From assembly GCA_031763025.1 (NCBI GenBank), contig JASSKH010000011.1, forward strand, positions 13,156,678 through 13,220,677: a stretch of 64,000 bases of DNA, in the 5' to 3' direction. A model generated the notes under the pieces. That model saw only the letters and a program-made list of their open reading frames with translations. It had not been told where the DNA came from and did no database searches. This document shows positions 41,450-53,930 of this stretch, piece after piece (position 1 is the stretch's first letter; every line of letters starts with the position of its first letter). The translations under genes were made by a program, and so were the position numbers. The DNA comes from Macrocystis pyrifera. Its lineage: Eukaryota > Sar > Phaeophyceae > Laminariales > Laminariaceae.

Positions 41450-43564
41450 CCTTCCGCTGTCTACCCTCGAGGAGCTTTCTTTTAGATAGTTACAAACATT
41501 CTGTTGCGAGAGTTCCTAGCGACAGCTATATATTGTACAGCAGTAATTGGCTGTAGTGAGGACCGACCTCAGTACCTGCAGCAGTCAAATCTGCGATGCA
41601 CCATGTTGTGCTGAACCAACACGAACGAACATCTACGTACTACGCAATCGTATGTATCCGTGACGTTTGGGTTCATTGTTTCAAGAAACCAAAAACGTCG
41701 GCAGCAGCACCAGACTTGGCGGCGACAGCAACAACAGCAACATTAGCAGCAGCAGCGGCAGCAGCAGCAGGAACAGCAGCGGCCGTAGGGCACACGAGGA
41801 CAAGGTCAGAGTCGCTGTACGCTCGGCTTGCCAGTCTAACCCTTGGTCAGTCGTGACCCTAGAACCCTTTGTACATGTTCTTGATTTAGTTGCGTGTTTT
41901 CTGGTGCCCCAACTCGAACTTCTGCATAATTTGAAGACGAAAATTCTGCACCTGACATGTTTCTAAAATGAATAGCTTATCGAAGCAGGTGTCACAACTA
42001 CTACTGATGTACGACATCTACGGCAAAGGTTCTCCCCGTCCTATCATCAGTAAGAAGGTAGACCGGACAAGACCACCTGCAGCATGTCCTAGGGACACGG
42101 CCCTACGTTTACTGTGGACAGGCACATTCTAGTTGAGTTTAATTCCCTAGAACACAAACAAACAAAACAAAAAAAAAACATGGTGAAATTTCGCGGTTGG
42201 TTCTGTTAGTCTAAAACCATGGCCAAGCCATGTGCCTGCACACATTGCCGCACCTAGATCGACCAACGGTAAACGACCTGCAACTGCACCAACAGAGTCC
42301 GCCGGGACTGGCATCGATGTGTATTGACTTGAGTGCGGTAGACAGACGTTGCCACAAAAATGTTGAATCGCACTCACCCACACGCACTTACAGATGAACT
42401 GAAAACAAGGCACCCTACCCTCGTACAATCCGATACGAAAAAGCCTTTTCCTCCTTGGAAAGCCAATTATAAAATATCTTGCTTCGTGCTCGCGCGCCTC
42501 ATTACTATCTCCGATGGCGTTCAAACCAGATGGTATGCGATGCGTCGACTGTCTTACAGCACGTCTTTGGCATCGCGACCTTCGATCGGCATTCTGAATA
42601 TAAGTTGCTAAAGGACGCTTCATGCCAATACGAGTTGAGCGGAAAACTGATCCGGGATAGGCTTGTTTGCTGAACGCACTTATACAGCGGAGATTATCAC
42701 CAATTCACAATGACCGGTCCTTCTGCTGACTATAATAGGAGGAAATACCTCAAGGGGGGTGGTATATACCGTACCCCGGGGGTGATCGTCTAGGATTTTG
42801 GAAAGTGATGACCACCCGGGTAGTATACTGCAGGAGTGTAGTTTACAAGATGGGCCGTGTTATATACTAACTTCTACGGTACACCCTAGAGATGAAAAAC
42901 ACGCACCAAAAGTCACGCGATTGACCACAAACAAACAATACATATTGTACGTTACTGTGTTTTCTTCTGCACATATGTATATTATTAACCCTTTATTTCT
43001 CTCCCCGCCTTAGAAGTAGTCGTACTCACACACGGGGTCAGCTATCGAGCAAGCTCTCGCCCCCCTTCCCCACTACGGTTCGTGCCCTCATATGTATGGC
43101 TGGTTCAAAAGAACTGTGCCCTGAAACAATGTTAAAGGCCATGGAACATAAAGTAACCCCTCGTGTGGGACGCCCAACCCCACCTCGCACTTGTATTGTA
43201 TTGCGAATGTACTGCATAAAGGTTCACTGTGTATTCAAGACAAATATAGGCATGTATGCATTTAAAGACGGGGGTGCCTGGTTTTTTTTGCCCAGGTGGC
43301 CGGTACCCCGCCACTGGACACATTGTTGGCGTAAGAATATTCTTGTGGAGACATGTCTCAATGTATGTAGCACGCACCGTTTCAAGTACTGAAATGAGAT
43401 ATCGACACTTCCTTTGTTTGGGTTACTAGTTATTTGTGCATTTTTGAATGCCTCCACAATATTGAAGCAAACCCCACATAACCTGTTAATGCGGTACGCG
43501 TAAAGGTAGACGGTGCGATCCGCGGATTAGTAGTACTTTTATCTCTCCTAATGTACCTGGATTA
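41450..43564. other. Non-coding stretch with a CAG/GCA-rich run
   Basis: A GCA/CAG-rich imperfect microsatellite occupies 41699-41790. A GGTGATC-type repeat block lies near 42755-42790. A 158-codon minus-strand frame (42147-42623) has no recognised domain. Confidence 0.4.
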
Positions 43565-43760
43565 TTACCGCGCGTATATTGTGCCTTTGTATCCAGTGCG
43601 ATGACATGATATTGAGTCATATTCTTTCCTTGCTGCAATACACTGCGGTATCTCTGTGCCATGACTTTGTGACCACAGAGGTTGTGCCTATAGAGGGTCA
43701 AGAGTCGGCACTGGCATTGGCTGTGCTGGATGTCGACAGGTAGAAAGAACGTAAAATATT
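43565..43760 (+). mobile_element. 5'-truncated LINE 3' end
   Basis: It matches the last ~190 bp of the LINE at 59100-60905: GCGATGACATGATATTG, then TGTGACCACAGA, then CTGGATGTCGACAGGTAG. Only the 3' end is present. Confidence 0.6.
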
Positions 43761-44229
43761 GTTCGGTGACCTTCCTACCTACACTACTGTAAATGCTGGA
43801 AGAGTATCTGAATACGGAACTCATGAAATAGACCCAAATGAACACGTTCCAAACATAAGTAAACGGTTCAAACGTGGCCGAATGCTGGAACGCTGCTTAA
43901 CACGAGTCTGGTCTGTATGATCGGCATTGACACACTCTTGACCGGCCGTGCATTGTTCTGTCAGGGTAAGGTTGTTGAGCACGTATGGTATTTTGAAGTC
44001 GTTAAATTCTACAAGGTATACAATGATACTTCCTTCGTCTCATAAGTCTGGGTACCTATGTTGGAAGAGACCGTTAACGGTCTCGGAAGTCTTCGGCGAT
44101 AACTTTTTCGAAATCTTGAGCGTTTTTTTTTGGGTTGAAATACATTTTTTTTCTTTTTTCCTGCGTACTACCCTGCATGGGTTAGTGGCTATTTGACCCC
44201 TTTCCACTATGGAAAATAAAGCTAGAAAC
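43761..44229. other. Non-coding stretch, nothing recognised
   Basis: Short frames and T-rich runs only. Confidence 0.4.
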
Positions 44230-44580
44230 CCCCAACAATTATCCCTAACCCTAAACCTAGCCCCTCGCTACTCAACGACCCATGTCGCGTCCCCCCCATA
44301 CTAAAACCAGTATAATAGTGGCCCCACACTAAAAACAATACACTTGGGGGTTCGACACCAAAACCAAGACACTTGGTGGGCCCACACTATAACCAAGACA
44401 CTTGCCGGGCAAACCAAACACCAGTAGGGCCCTATCCCAACCCCCACGTATCCATGTCGTTTCCCACCATACTAAACCCAGTATAACATTTACCCCACAC
44501 TAAACCCAATACACTTGGGGTTCCCACACTAAAACCAATACACTCGGGGGACCACACTAAAACCAAGACACTTGCGCACC
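44230..44580. repeat. Minisatellite of ~30-bp CACACTAAAACCAAGACACTTG units
   Basis: About eight imperfect units share the core CCACACTAAAACCAA and ACACTTGGGGG. A short telomere-like CCCTAACCCTAAACC word lies at the left edge. Confidence 0.75.
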
Positions 44581-45955
44581 CGCACCTTGCCCGGCGGAAT
44601 AGCCAGCGCAACCTCCACCGCAATTGCAATGCGGCGGCCCTCTGATGGCTCGCCATCCTTACAGCGAGGTGGGGGGGTACTTGGGGGCGTATCCATCGTT
44701 TGTAGTGTGTGTGGGGTAGGTTTGGGGTGGTAATCACGAATTATCACAAGAATTCTCATAAACATTCTCAAAAGAGTTCTCAAAAATATTCTCAAAAAAG
44801 GGCCAAAATGGGCATATTTTGACTTCATTTTAGTATGGACAACTAACTTTTTTTAGAAACATTTTTGCATCAGCGTCGTTGGCGCTTCCTCTTTCCAACG
44901 AACCCAACTATAGGATGATCGGAATAGTGTGCATACCCGAACAATTAAAAGTCCATAGGTACCCAGACTTATGAGACAGAGGAAGTATGTTCTCAATGAG
45001 ACCAGTTTCGAACGGACTTGCGCCCACCCTATGTACCCTTTTTTCTTGGAACTAATAATAGTCAATCTAATGAAAGTCACCCCCTTACATCAAACGTCTC
45101 CAGAAAAACACAATCACTTTGTATTCGATCCGGCGGACGATAAGAAGGGTAGCTATTCACAATCTAGTCGGAAAAATAACCGATCGGAAACCGGCTTTTT
45201 CGATCCTAGGTTCCGCCTGCACAAGAATTGGCTTCAGGGTGTCCTAGTGGTCCCTTGCCTCTATATTGGAAATATGCCACAATGGTGAAATCCCATAAAG
45301 GCACAAACTCTACGGATGACGACGCGACTTGCCCGAGGCACCTACAGCAGCAGCCACACGACCCCACGACCTCAGCCCAGTGAGAGCCCCCCTCACCAAG
45401 AAAGGTGTACGAAAACGTACACTAGCGGCAATGGCGTAACGTTCGCGTCTCGGGGCCATGTAATTCGTCAGTGTCTCTAGGAGAACGCGACGTGATTAGT
45501 GCCTTTTCACAAGAAAAACATCAGCAATGGTACTCTGGTGCAGACTCTCCGAGGTAGGTGGTGCGGGGGTCACAGAAAAGGATGAGCCGGGGGCGTTGAG
45601 TTGAGATGGATATGATATCATGTCCTAACCCTAGATTCCGATTGACGCGTGAGATACGGGCCTGTCGCAGTCGGGTCGCCCCAACCCGCGAGTGCATTTC
45701 TGTCGACCAATGAGTTCGACCCGAGGATCCAACCCGTGGGTCGACGGTTCAAAAACAATGTTTTCTTCACTCTTATACGCCCCAGTGATATATGGCCTGG
45801 CGGTAATATGGATGGATGGATGCAGCCATGCGAGTATATTCTTCGAGTATAATTTTTTATCGTGATATCAAAGGAGTACTGTTTGCACGAGAAAAGTCTC
45901 TGGGGCGAAAGCGAGATTTTTTCAAATGCAGGATCCGCGAGCAGGATGCGCGAGT
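44581..45955. other. Non-coding stretch, nothing recognised
   Basis: Includes a short run of ATTCTCA(T/A)AAACATTCTCA-like words near 44750-44800. No coding or RNA signal is seen. Confidence 0.4.
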
Positions 45956-46250
45956 CCGACCCGGGGTCAGCGGAGAAAAAAGAGCGAGTCGTTTTGGCCA
46001 GGCCCGCGGTCGACTCGGTTTTTGCGGGTCATGACCTGACCCGACCCGTGATCTTTTCACCTCTTGACCCAGCCCCGACCCGTGAGATTGGAAAAAAATC
46101 TTGACCCGATCCGAGCTGACACGTGAGTTACGAAAAGTCTCGACCGGACTCGTGAAATATAAAAACCTCTTCACCTTTCCCGACCCGGCCCGTGATATTT
46201 TGAACACTTATTGGCCCAACCCGCGGGTCGAATCAAGACCCGCGAATAGC
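45956..46250. repeat. Degenerate GACCCG(A)CCCGTGA minisatellite
   Basis: Seven or more diverged units built on GACCCGACCCGTGA followed by an AT-rich spacer of about 20 bp. The resulting minus-strand frame is repeat-derived. Confidence 0.65.
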
Positions 46251-48890
46251 CCTAAACATTTATCACCTGGTACGTACGTACGAATAGTATGGTCAGTCGC
46301 TAGAAAGAGGGTACGTTAAGGGACCCGACGAGCGCGGAGTATCCTGGTGTTGTACCGCCACTGCTGCTGTGCATCGCTATGATATTGATGTGCTCGCGCG
46401 GGTGAATTCACAGCAAGTGTTGATTGGAATAGACCAACTCGTCGTGCTCAAGGTTGTACGCCCATATGCGCACGAACACGCATAAACACCAGAAGCATTG
46501 TTAGTAGCTGTGACCAATCGAAGACCTTGAAATACGGCTAATGTTGTACCTTGGCTGCCGCAACGTCTTCGGATGTTGTGTGATAGGCTGTTCGGGTTCA
46601 CACCCGCAAGCAGCAGATGTTCGAGCAAAAAACAAAGAAACAGCTGGAGTTGAATCTCTTTCGTTGAGACTGGCCGTACTGTTGGTTGCTACTGCTGTAA
46701 GATCACAAGATGACACACACACGCACACTCACCCACACGCAGCAGCACCGTTTGTGACAGTCACAACGGCAGAATCTTGAAGTACGACCATTGTGCCGTG
46801 GCTACATGGCCTTAAAGGCTGCTGTGGTATGTGTTACTTCCCAAGCAGCAGAACAGCAGAAGGGATGGAAACTTAAAATTACTGCTTTGGAATCTCATGG
46901 ACCTGGTTGGCTTTGACTAGAGCCGAACGAGATCAGAGATTACTTGCCAGATTTCGCGACATTGAGCGATTAGAGCTCGCGCCACGACGCCGGGTGTGGA
47001 CCCATAGTTGCGCCGTGGTGTACACGTCGGCCCCCTGCGTTCTCCGCTGCTGAGAGCGCGAGTAAAGACCCGCGTTCGAACAGGAAACGGTCTTCGATAT
47101 GCAAAAGTAAACAACTTTTACGTATACATATTACAGTACAGGATACCCGGTACCAAATACTAAAACGAGCGCTAAAAAAAACAGGTTGACATTTGCATCA
47201 AGTAAACAAGTACTGGAGTCGTTTTAGGAAGCTTCTGTAGGACGCACCCATTGCCAATACTAAACCCAACCCGGACCACCTCTCCTGTTTCTTATTAAGT
47301 GTCATTTAGTGTACGAGTGGTTGCCATTTTCTTACAGAGAGAGCATCAGCAGAGAAAGCAGTTGCAACTATTTTGCAATATTTGGTAGCATGTCAGGACC
47401 AGGAAGCAGCACGGCACCAGCAGCAGTGGCACCTGTCTCGGAGCACAGTAGTAACAGCAGCAGGCGTATTAACAGGTGGAGGAGCGCTGTATTAGCAGCA
47501 GCATCGGTGGCGGCAACGCAGCAGCGAAAGCATATGCGGTAGCAACATAGGCAGCAACAGCAGCAGCGTCTGATGTAATCAGGACACGATACGGCTGCAG
47601 TAGTTGTACGATAACCCTGTATCGCTTGGCCACAAATACAATGGATTCAAAGCATGCCTTAAATGTTTCACCGCATACTGGCAGTATAGTATAGACGGAG
47701 ACGACCATACACCAACGTGCCATAGACCAACGTGTTGCTCCGTTTTGGTTCAAAATGTAGCACATCAACTCGTCCAGCCGGGGCCGCCTACCCACCAGCA
47801 TGCGACCAACGTTTTCAGGACCCGTGTAGCTAAATCCTAGCTACCATTCGGGCCTCCCAGCTGTTTTATTCTAAGAGTGTTTTTGGTGTCTGTCGAGTAT
47901 ACAGCAGTAGAAGTCTGCATGGTGTACTATGTGTATCTGTATTTGTGTAGTCGAGACTTGGTTGTAGTCTCCCGATCAACGCCCGAGAGGTTTCATCCTC
48001 AGCAATCATATCACCCCCCCTTCTCCCCGCCAGAAAATTCGTGCCTTTCACCGTGCGCAGGACACGACTCCTACCTCTCGTGTTCCTTGTTCGAACAGTG
48101 GTGGACTGCGCTTTCACTTTTTCGACAGCGGAAGCAAATAGATTTCTTGTGAAAGAAAACACCAGCCGTGATTCGTTGGTTCACCGTACGCCCCAGCAGC
48201 GTGAGAGCCCATCCTTCACACTATAGTCAATCCTCGAGTCGGTAAGTACATGCCTACCTCTCATGTACATATACTGCCGGTTGAGGCGTATCTATACGCC
48301 GCTGTTGTTCACAGCGCATTTCATCAGTTTACCGTACACGGTACAGTAGTATACTACGCCTAGTGCATGTGCCAGTCCCGCCCCGTGAATTTAGCGGCCA
48401 GGATACCCAGAGACAAAGTACATTACGCAGTTATCCGAGGTCGTCAGAGAAGGAAAACACGGGAGAAGAAATGCCAACAGCAAGTACGATTACTTTTATC
48501 TCGACTGTAGTGGCTTGGATTCCGATTTCTGTCGGCTTACCCACCAGCATCGTACCACACGATAGGACTCTGTCATTCCCTCGTCATTGCCTTGAGTATC
48601 ACCGGCAGGAGAAACGTGAACTCTGCACTCGCGCCCACAAGAAAGTGAATTCAGCTCAACAATGTGAAACTAATAACAAAAAATCGGATTTAGAAGCCGC
48701 AGGAGGGTAGCCTAACTGGAAGGTCGCCATACGATCTGCCGTTTCCACGTATCACTGGGGTGATTTTGGCTGCTCTGCGACCTTCTCCTGATATCTGGGA
48801 TGGTTTGAAATTAACCCTTTTGTTCTTCTAGACCGCCCGTCCCTCTCTTTCTGAGCCTCAGTTGGCCGCAGCACCGTATCTTTGGTGCCC
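46251..48890. other. Non-coding stretch with microsatellites
   Basis: A CA-rich run lies near 46710-46740 and CAG-rich runs lie at 47400-47575. No domain appears in any frame. Confidence 0.4.
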
Positions 48891-48891
48891 A

Positions 48892-49960
48892 TTACTGGCG
48901 AGGCTCGCGTGAATCTTTCAACTCTTCACAGTCTTGGACTGTCGTCCGGTAGATATTGGGTCCAACCCATTCGTAGCCGGCCTCGCCCCGGTGCCTCCTC
49001 ATCAGACCGTTGATGACGTAGCAGGTTGCGCGATGCCACTCCTGGTTTTGTTTTTCGTTTTCTCCGAAAGTTCGCCATGATGTTGTAAATACCATCCTAA
49101 CATTTCGGGGTGGTCGAATTGCAGTATCTCGACCAGGAGGGCAGAGTGGTTGGACCGCTCTATATCCCAGCGTCCCATGGATTCCTTTCATCGTCTCGTC
49201 CACCGTTAGTTAACCTCGCGGGGATATTCTGGTGGGGATCGCTTGGGCTCTTGTACCGGCGTCGAGATCAGGTAGTCTGAACGTTAAACGATTGAGGGCA
49301 AATCCCAACCACCGTCTGGATGTGTGCAGCTTCTATCATGTGCATGTGCCTATCGCGTCGTAGACTATCTGTTCGCTTGTTACATTCCAGGTTCGTAGTG
49401 CTCTTTCAAAACTGCGTGGACTCCCCGCTGATTGTAGTCGGCGAATAGCTTATCCATTTAGCGAGCTACTACTTTTGATATTTTGCAGCTTGTACTCCTG
49501 CGTCGACCACCTTTCGCAGAGCTTCACAGTTTTGCCTCGGTATCTTGTGAGCGGACCTATTCCTCGAAGAAGTGCGCATCAGTCATCGCCAACCCTCCTT
49601 CACGGTCAGCTCTCCCTTTCATGTCCCCCAGACTAGCATTATTTGTTACGTCGATGGCGAGGTGATTCTGGTGGTACATGAGCCTTTGTTGCGTAGAAAA
49701 TATGTTTGATGGACACCAACCCCCGCTCTTAGACGCTCCTGGGCTGCGTGCCTTGGTGGGAGAGGTTAACGTATCGTTGCGACCAATCCGCTGTGGCACC
49801 CTACGTGGGACCTGCACTGTGGAAGACTGGCTGGATTTTGCTGCCATTCATAGTGGTGTAACTGTGTTCGGGTTCGTCAGTGACGCGGTCGTTTGGGTAT
49901 CTAATGTAATGTGGTCTGAATCTGCTCTGCCTGGTACAAGACTTTAACCCAACGCTATAC
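48892..49960 (-). pseudogene. Decayed coding region of unrecognised family
   Basis: Successive minus-strand frames look coding-like but are broken by shifts and stops. In order they are: IRYPNDRVTDEPEHSYTTMN (49920-49845), GGWCPSNIFSTQQRLMYHQN and LAMTDAHFFEE (to 49557), GIGPLTRYRGKTVKLCERW (~49540-49480), MDKLFADYNQRGVHAVLKEH (~49460-49385), MHMIEAAHIQTVVGICPQSF (~49340), then VDETMKGIHGTLGYR and QEWHRATCYVINGLMRRHR (49203-48892). A D-E-x-M-x-G word near the end recalls PiggyBac-type transposases, but nothing else supports that. The pieces lie in one direction and follow one another, so I treat them as one old gene, probably from a mobile element. Confidence 0.4.
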
Positions 49961-51503
49961 CAGGCATATGGTATGATTGGTTTGACCGATTATGATGTAG
50001 CCGAATTAATTTCGCTTGTGACGGTTGGGCTTTCGTCGTTGAACGTGTACAATGAATGCCCACCTAAACGTGTGCTGAATACTATGTTGTTGGGAACGAA
50101 GTTTTTTCCTCGATCGGCCAGCAACCGCGTGTACCAGTTTAGATGAGTTTTTTGTGTCCGGGTGCTCGCAACATTCTGCCTTCATTCCCTACCCTTTTCG
50201 TTCTGCTCACTGCGAATTCATGTATCGAAGCCAGTTGAGTAGCAGGACGAGCAGACAAGCCCTCGTTAGAATATAGCCATCCACCCCACTGTCGGTGTAA
50301 ACTATTTTACCTCGGCTTTGAGTGTCTGCACGAGTACGCTGGGGCACATGAATCGAGGAACTTTACTCGGTACCAGTCAATCCACATCACGTAGACAAGG
50401 AGCATTCGTCATGATTTATTGGTGGGTGTTATTAGACCTTTGACTGCCAGATCAGCGCCATAAACGTCTCCCCTGCGAGGATGTTCCTCCTCCTCAAGCA
50501 GAACAGCTGATAGCCCGTGAAATAACCCATTGTTTTCACGGGTGTGCTCTGATTTTGTTTTCCGACGAGCATGCAGCTAAATTGTTGACCCTTCGCTACT
50601 CGACCTTCGTCGTTTGTTCACCTGTGCAGTATCTTTACAGCGACGACTCGTACATGTTTGGCAGCTACCGTGACAAGTGTCGTTGCGTTCTTGCTTGGTT
50701 CTTGTGTGCTGAGTTTATCGGCTGCAAAGCCGTGACCAAACCCCTCTATCAACTGTGTAGCGTTTTTCTTCATATACCCCATCCGTAAACGTTCATATCC
50801 AAGGATCTCTTTTTCTCAACCCGGTACGCGCCTTGCTCTACATCGAGTGGTCGTCGCAGTAAGCTCCAGTACTCGCTTCCTCCGTTTTCTCGTTTCTGTG
50901 TGTCCACACGGAACCTAGATTCTGCACTCCCTGCGGTCTACGCATTGCGCTTTCTGCTTCTCCACTCCTCGAGGGACGAATGTTTCGGCTGCGGCATCGG
51001 AAAACAATCGCTCGTCACCACGACCTTACCTGGCCTTCGAAGCATGCGTTGGTCGTCTGCTCAGTAAGGTATAAACCCCATACTCGTAGCCTTAGGATTA
51101 TTCTTGTATTTACCGTATTTTGGCCAGTGTCATTGCTGGCAGGCTTGCGACTCTGCAAGGGCAGGGTTGACTAAACCGAGAACAATGTTGCTGTGTACGA
51201 AACGGGTTCGCACGGTGTCCGCGTGATGCATTGACAGTGGACATGGAAATTCCAGGGGCATGGCGTGCGCCAATGTTTGCAGCGATCTCGAGCTTTGCTC
51301 GGTATATGTATTTTGTGAATGGTACAATATACTATTGTTTTGGCCAAGGCGGAAGCAGATGAAAAACGAGAGACCAAAGCGAGTGAGCGTGCGTTCATGC
51401 GTGCGTAACGCGCTTGGATCAACTCGGCAAGGCTCACATGTTAGGTTGGTTATACTGGCCACTGCACTAACCCCCCCAAAGCTATATTGTTTGATGCTTG
51501 CTA
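49961..51503. other. Non-coding stretch, nothing recognised
   Basis: Short frames without domains only. Confidence 0.4.
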
Positions 51504-51608
51504 CTGCGGGGGACCATAGTAAATAGGACTTGCGGTACACACAAGAACCTATACATTTACGTATTTTTACTGGTGGTATTTGGTCCTATTTACTATATTC
51601 CCCCGTAA
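51504..51608 (+). mobile_element. MITE, 105 bp, TA target site
   Basis: Left terminus CTGCGGGGGACCATAGTAAA, right terminus TACTATATTCCCCCGTAA. TA flanks both sides. Same family as 24774-24878. Confidence 0.75.
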
Positions 51609-51788
51609 TATCAATAGTTCGTATTTACACAATTCGCGATAAGCTAGAAACTAAGTGCTGTTGTCAACGTTCCGACGAGGGCTTGAGCGACGTCCGTCTG
51701 TGTGCTACTTGCCTAGTACCGAATCGACGTCTCTGAACGAGTAGAAGCTCTGCATGTTGAATATCGACTGCCCACTGCAGAGCTGGTA

Positions 51789-51945
51789 AGTAGACACACT
51801 CAATACCGTATAACACGGAAGCAAGTGCACCTCCCTTAGATAGCACACCCCCTCACATAAGCACGCCCGGTGATATATATTTTACGTCGTTTTTTTACCG
51901 TCACTTTATCACCGGGGGTACGTTAGAAAACACCCCCCCTACGTA
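51789..51945 (-). repeat. GTGATAA-rich repeat, inverted relative to 8731-8860
   Basis: The reverse complement shares CTAACGTACCCCCGGTGATA, TGCTTATGTGAG and the AACACGGAAG end with 8731-8860. Confidence 0.65.
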
Positions 51946-52074
51946 TGTACACCCGAAACCAGGGGTGAGACGGGTAGTCCGGAGGCAGGGGTGGAACCAA
52001 CGAGGATGCTGGCGGGGAGGCTGACGATCCAGTTGTTGTTGACTTGACCTGACGTTGGTGCTGCATATGAGTTC

Positions 52075-52570
52075 ATGTGGGCGTGTTTTTCTTTCCTCGG
52101 TGGTAGTGTTTGTAACGCCTGATTATGTCAACTGTTGCGATCCGAAACGACACGGTGCACGAACCGGTAACCCAGTACGCGTTACAAGTATGGTATGTAT
52201 GGTATGCGTGCTTTATTTGTCCAGTGATGTGCTTGTAGTGCCTGGTTGGGTCGAGTGTTGCCATCCATAACGACATGGTACACGTATCCCAGTACGCGGT
52301 ACCGGACCCAGGTGCGGTATGTAGGATATGCGTGCGTGTGGGCGTGTTTTATTTTCCGGTGGTAGTAGTGGTTGTAAATGTCTTGATGGGTCAACTGTTG
52401 CCTTCCATAGCGACACGGTACACGTAACCCAGTACCTGGTACGCGTTACCGACGATACAAGATGTATGGTATCAGTGCGTGTGGGCGTGTTTATTATCCG
52501 GTGGTACTGCTCGTAAGGCCTGGCGATGTCAACTGTTGTGGTCCATAACGGCATGGTGTACGCAACACAG
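52075..52570. repeat. Tandem repeat of ~126-142 bp, four copies
   Basis: Units start near 52080, 52208, 52345 and 52487. Each carries GGGCGTGTTT or similar, a GTGGTA/GTGATG word, TGTTGC(G/C)(A/T)TCC, CGACACGGTACACGTA and CCCAGTAC blocks in order. Confidence 0.75.
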
Positions 52571-53689
52571 CTTCCGTTACTCTACCACGGGAATTTGTTT
52601 CTGGCCGGCTGGTTTTTCGTTGATATCAACAATGAGAAACGTCCCACCGCACCGCAACCGGGCTGTTGCTGTATCGAGCAGGCCGCAACATAAGCAACTT
52701 AATGTACGTTTCGATGACCTTGATAAAGCCACCATTAACAGTATGTTTCGTGACGAGGCAGACAAAGTCAACGTGCAGCTCGCCCGGACACTATGTGCAT
52801 TGTGCGAAACACAAGATTCTTGGAAAAACAACGAGTACCGTGTGTCCCATTTTCTTGAAGAAATTTAGTTGATTTGAAGCTAGCCTTCCTGCCATTCAAG
52901 GGTAACAACGGTTGCTCCTCCTCAACATCGAACGTCTAGAGGCTGTCCCATCTCCCCAAGAAGCAAAACAGCATCGTGCAATGGCTGAACCAGCGTTGGC
53001 GTACGGCTGGCGACAGCTCCGCCTTGGACCCCGTCTTGTCGGAGACAGCCCCAACTATTTCTTCTAGAATGTTCTGGAACCCAATGGTCACGAAAAACCA
53101 TATCCACCAGTAAAACTCGACGTGTCAGCGACCAACGAACGCCAAGGCTTCCAATTAACTATACTTCGCCAACATCGTATCCTAGACTGAATGTTCGTAA
53201 TCTGTTGTGACCTGGCATGTTGTCATAGAGCGATCGTTTCTGCTATGGGGCATGCGGTATCTGTATTCCCGGATACTGTACTTGGAAAAGCTATAAACTA
53301 TCACAAGCGCTTCCGTGTGCGTGGGGTGTATGCATAGAAGCTCGGAAACATAATCTATGGACATATGCCGAGTTGTTGCGGAGCTTAAAAACGTCAAGTG
53401 AGGGGATAGTGAAAAAACATTCCCTGCTATGAAACGAAAAAGTTGCGTTGTGCTCAGAGTGCTACCCTTGGCACTTGAGTCGAGATTTTCATACGAATCT
53501 GATGTACAGTACCCAGGTTTCAACGGGTTCAGTCGGATCGCAAAAAGGGAATAATCCAAAGACCCAAGAAAGCGGGGATGGTCAAAAGAATCTCCTCCCC
53601 GTAGTTTTTGGCGAAAATTGCAGAGTGGAATAAATTTCGGCTGGGGGTACAGCATCCAAAGCCAGATTTTGGGAAACCACCTCGTTGGT
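52571..53689. other. Mostly non-coding; one short coding-like frame
   Basis: A plus-strand frame ending at 52868 contains NVRFDDLDKATINSMFRDEA and is coding-like in composition, but it enters from the tandem repeat and has no recognised family. The 201-codon minus-strand frame at 53182-53787 shows no domain. Confidence 0.35.
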
Positions 53690-53930
53690 TGAGATTGCCG
53701 GGGGAGAACGTCTTCAGGAATCACCGCACACCATCGGTTGTTTAGGGCTGCTGGATCTTCCCTTCTGGGGTCTCTGGACATCTTCATTCTTTGGGACTGC
53801 TAGAACATTGTTTGTGGGGTCGCTAGCCATCATGTGGATCGCTTTAGGGCTACTGGAGTATCGCTCCTGAAGTCGCTGGGCATCATATGAAGCCCAGGGA
53901 AGAACGTCTGCATCAGGTGGTCGCATCAAC
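53690..53930. repeat. Degenerate ~50-bp tandem repeat
   Basis: Three to four units share TAGGGCTGCTGGA-like and GGGGTCGCT(A/G)G-like words followed by CATCAT. Confidence 0.5.

Noticed and set aside
44235..44265. Telomere-like CCCTAACCCTAAACC
   Set aside because: Only about two units, embedded in a minisatellite; not a telomere end.
45857..46207. 116-codon minus-strand frame
   Set aside because: It is a translation of the GACCCG minisatellite.
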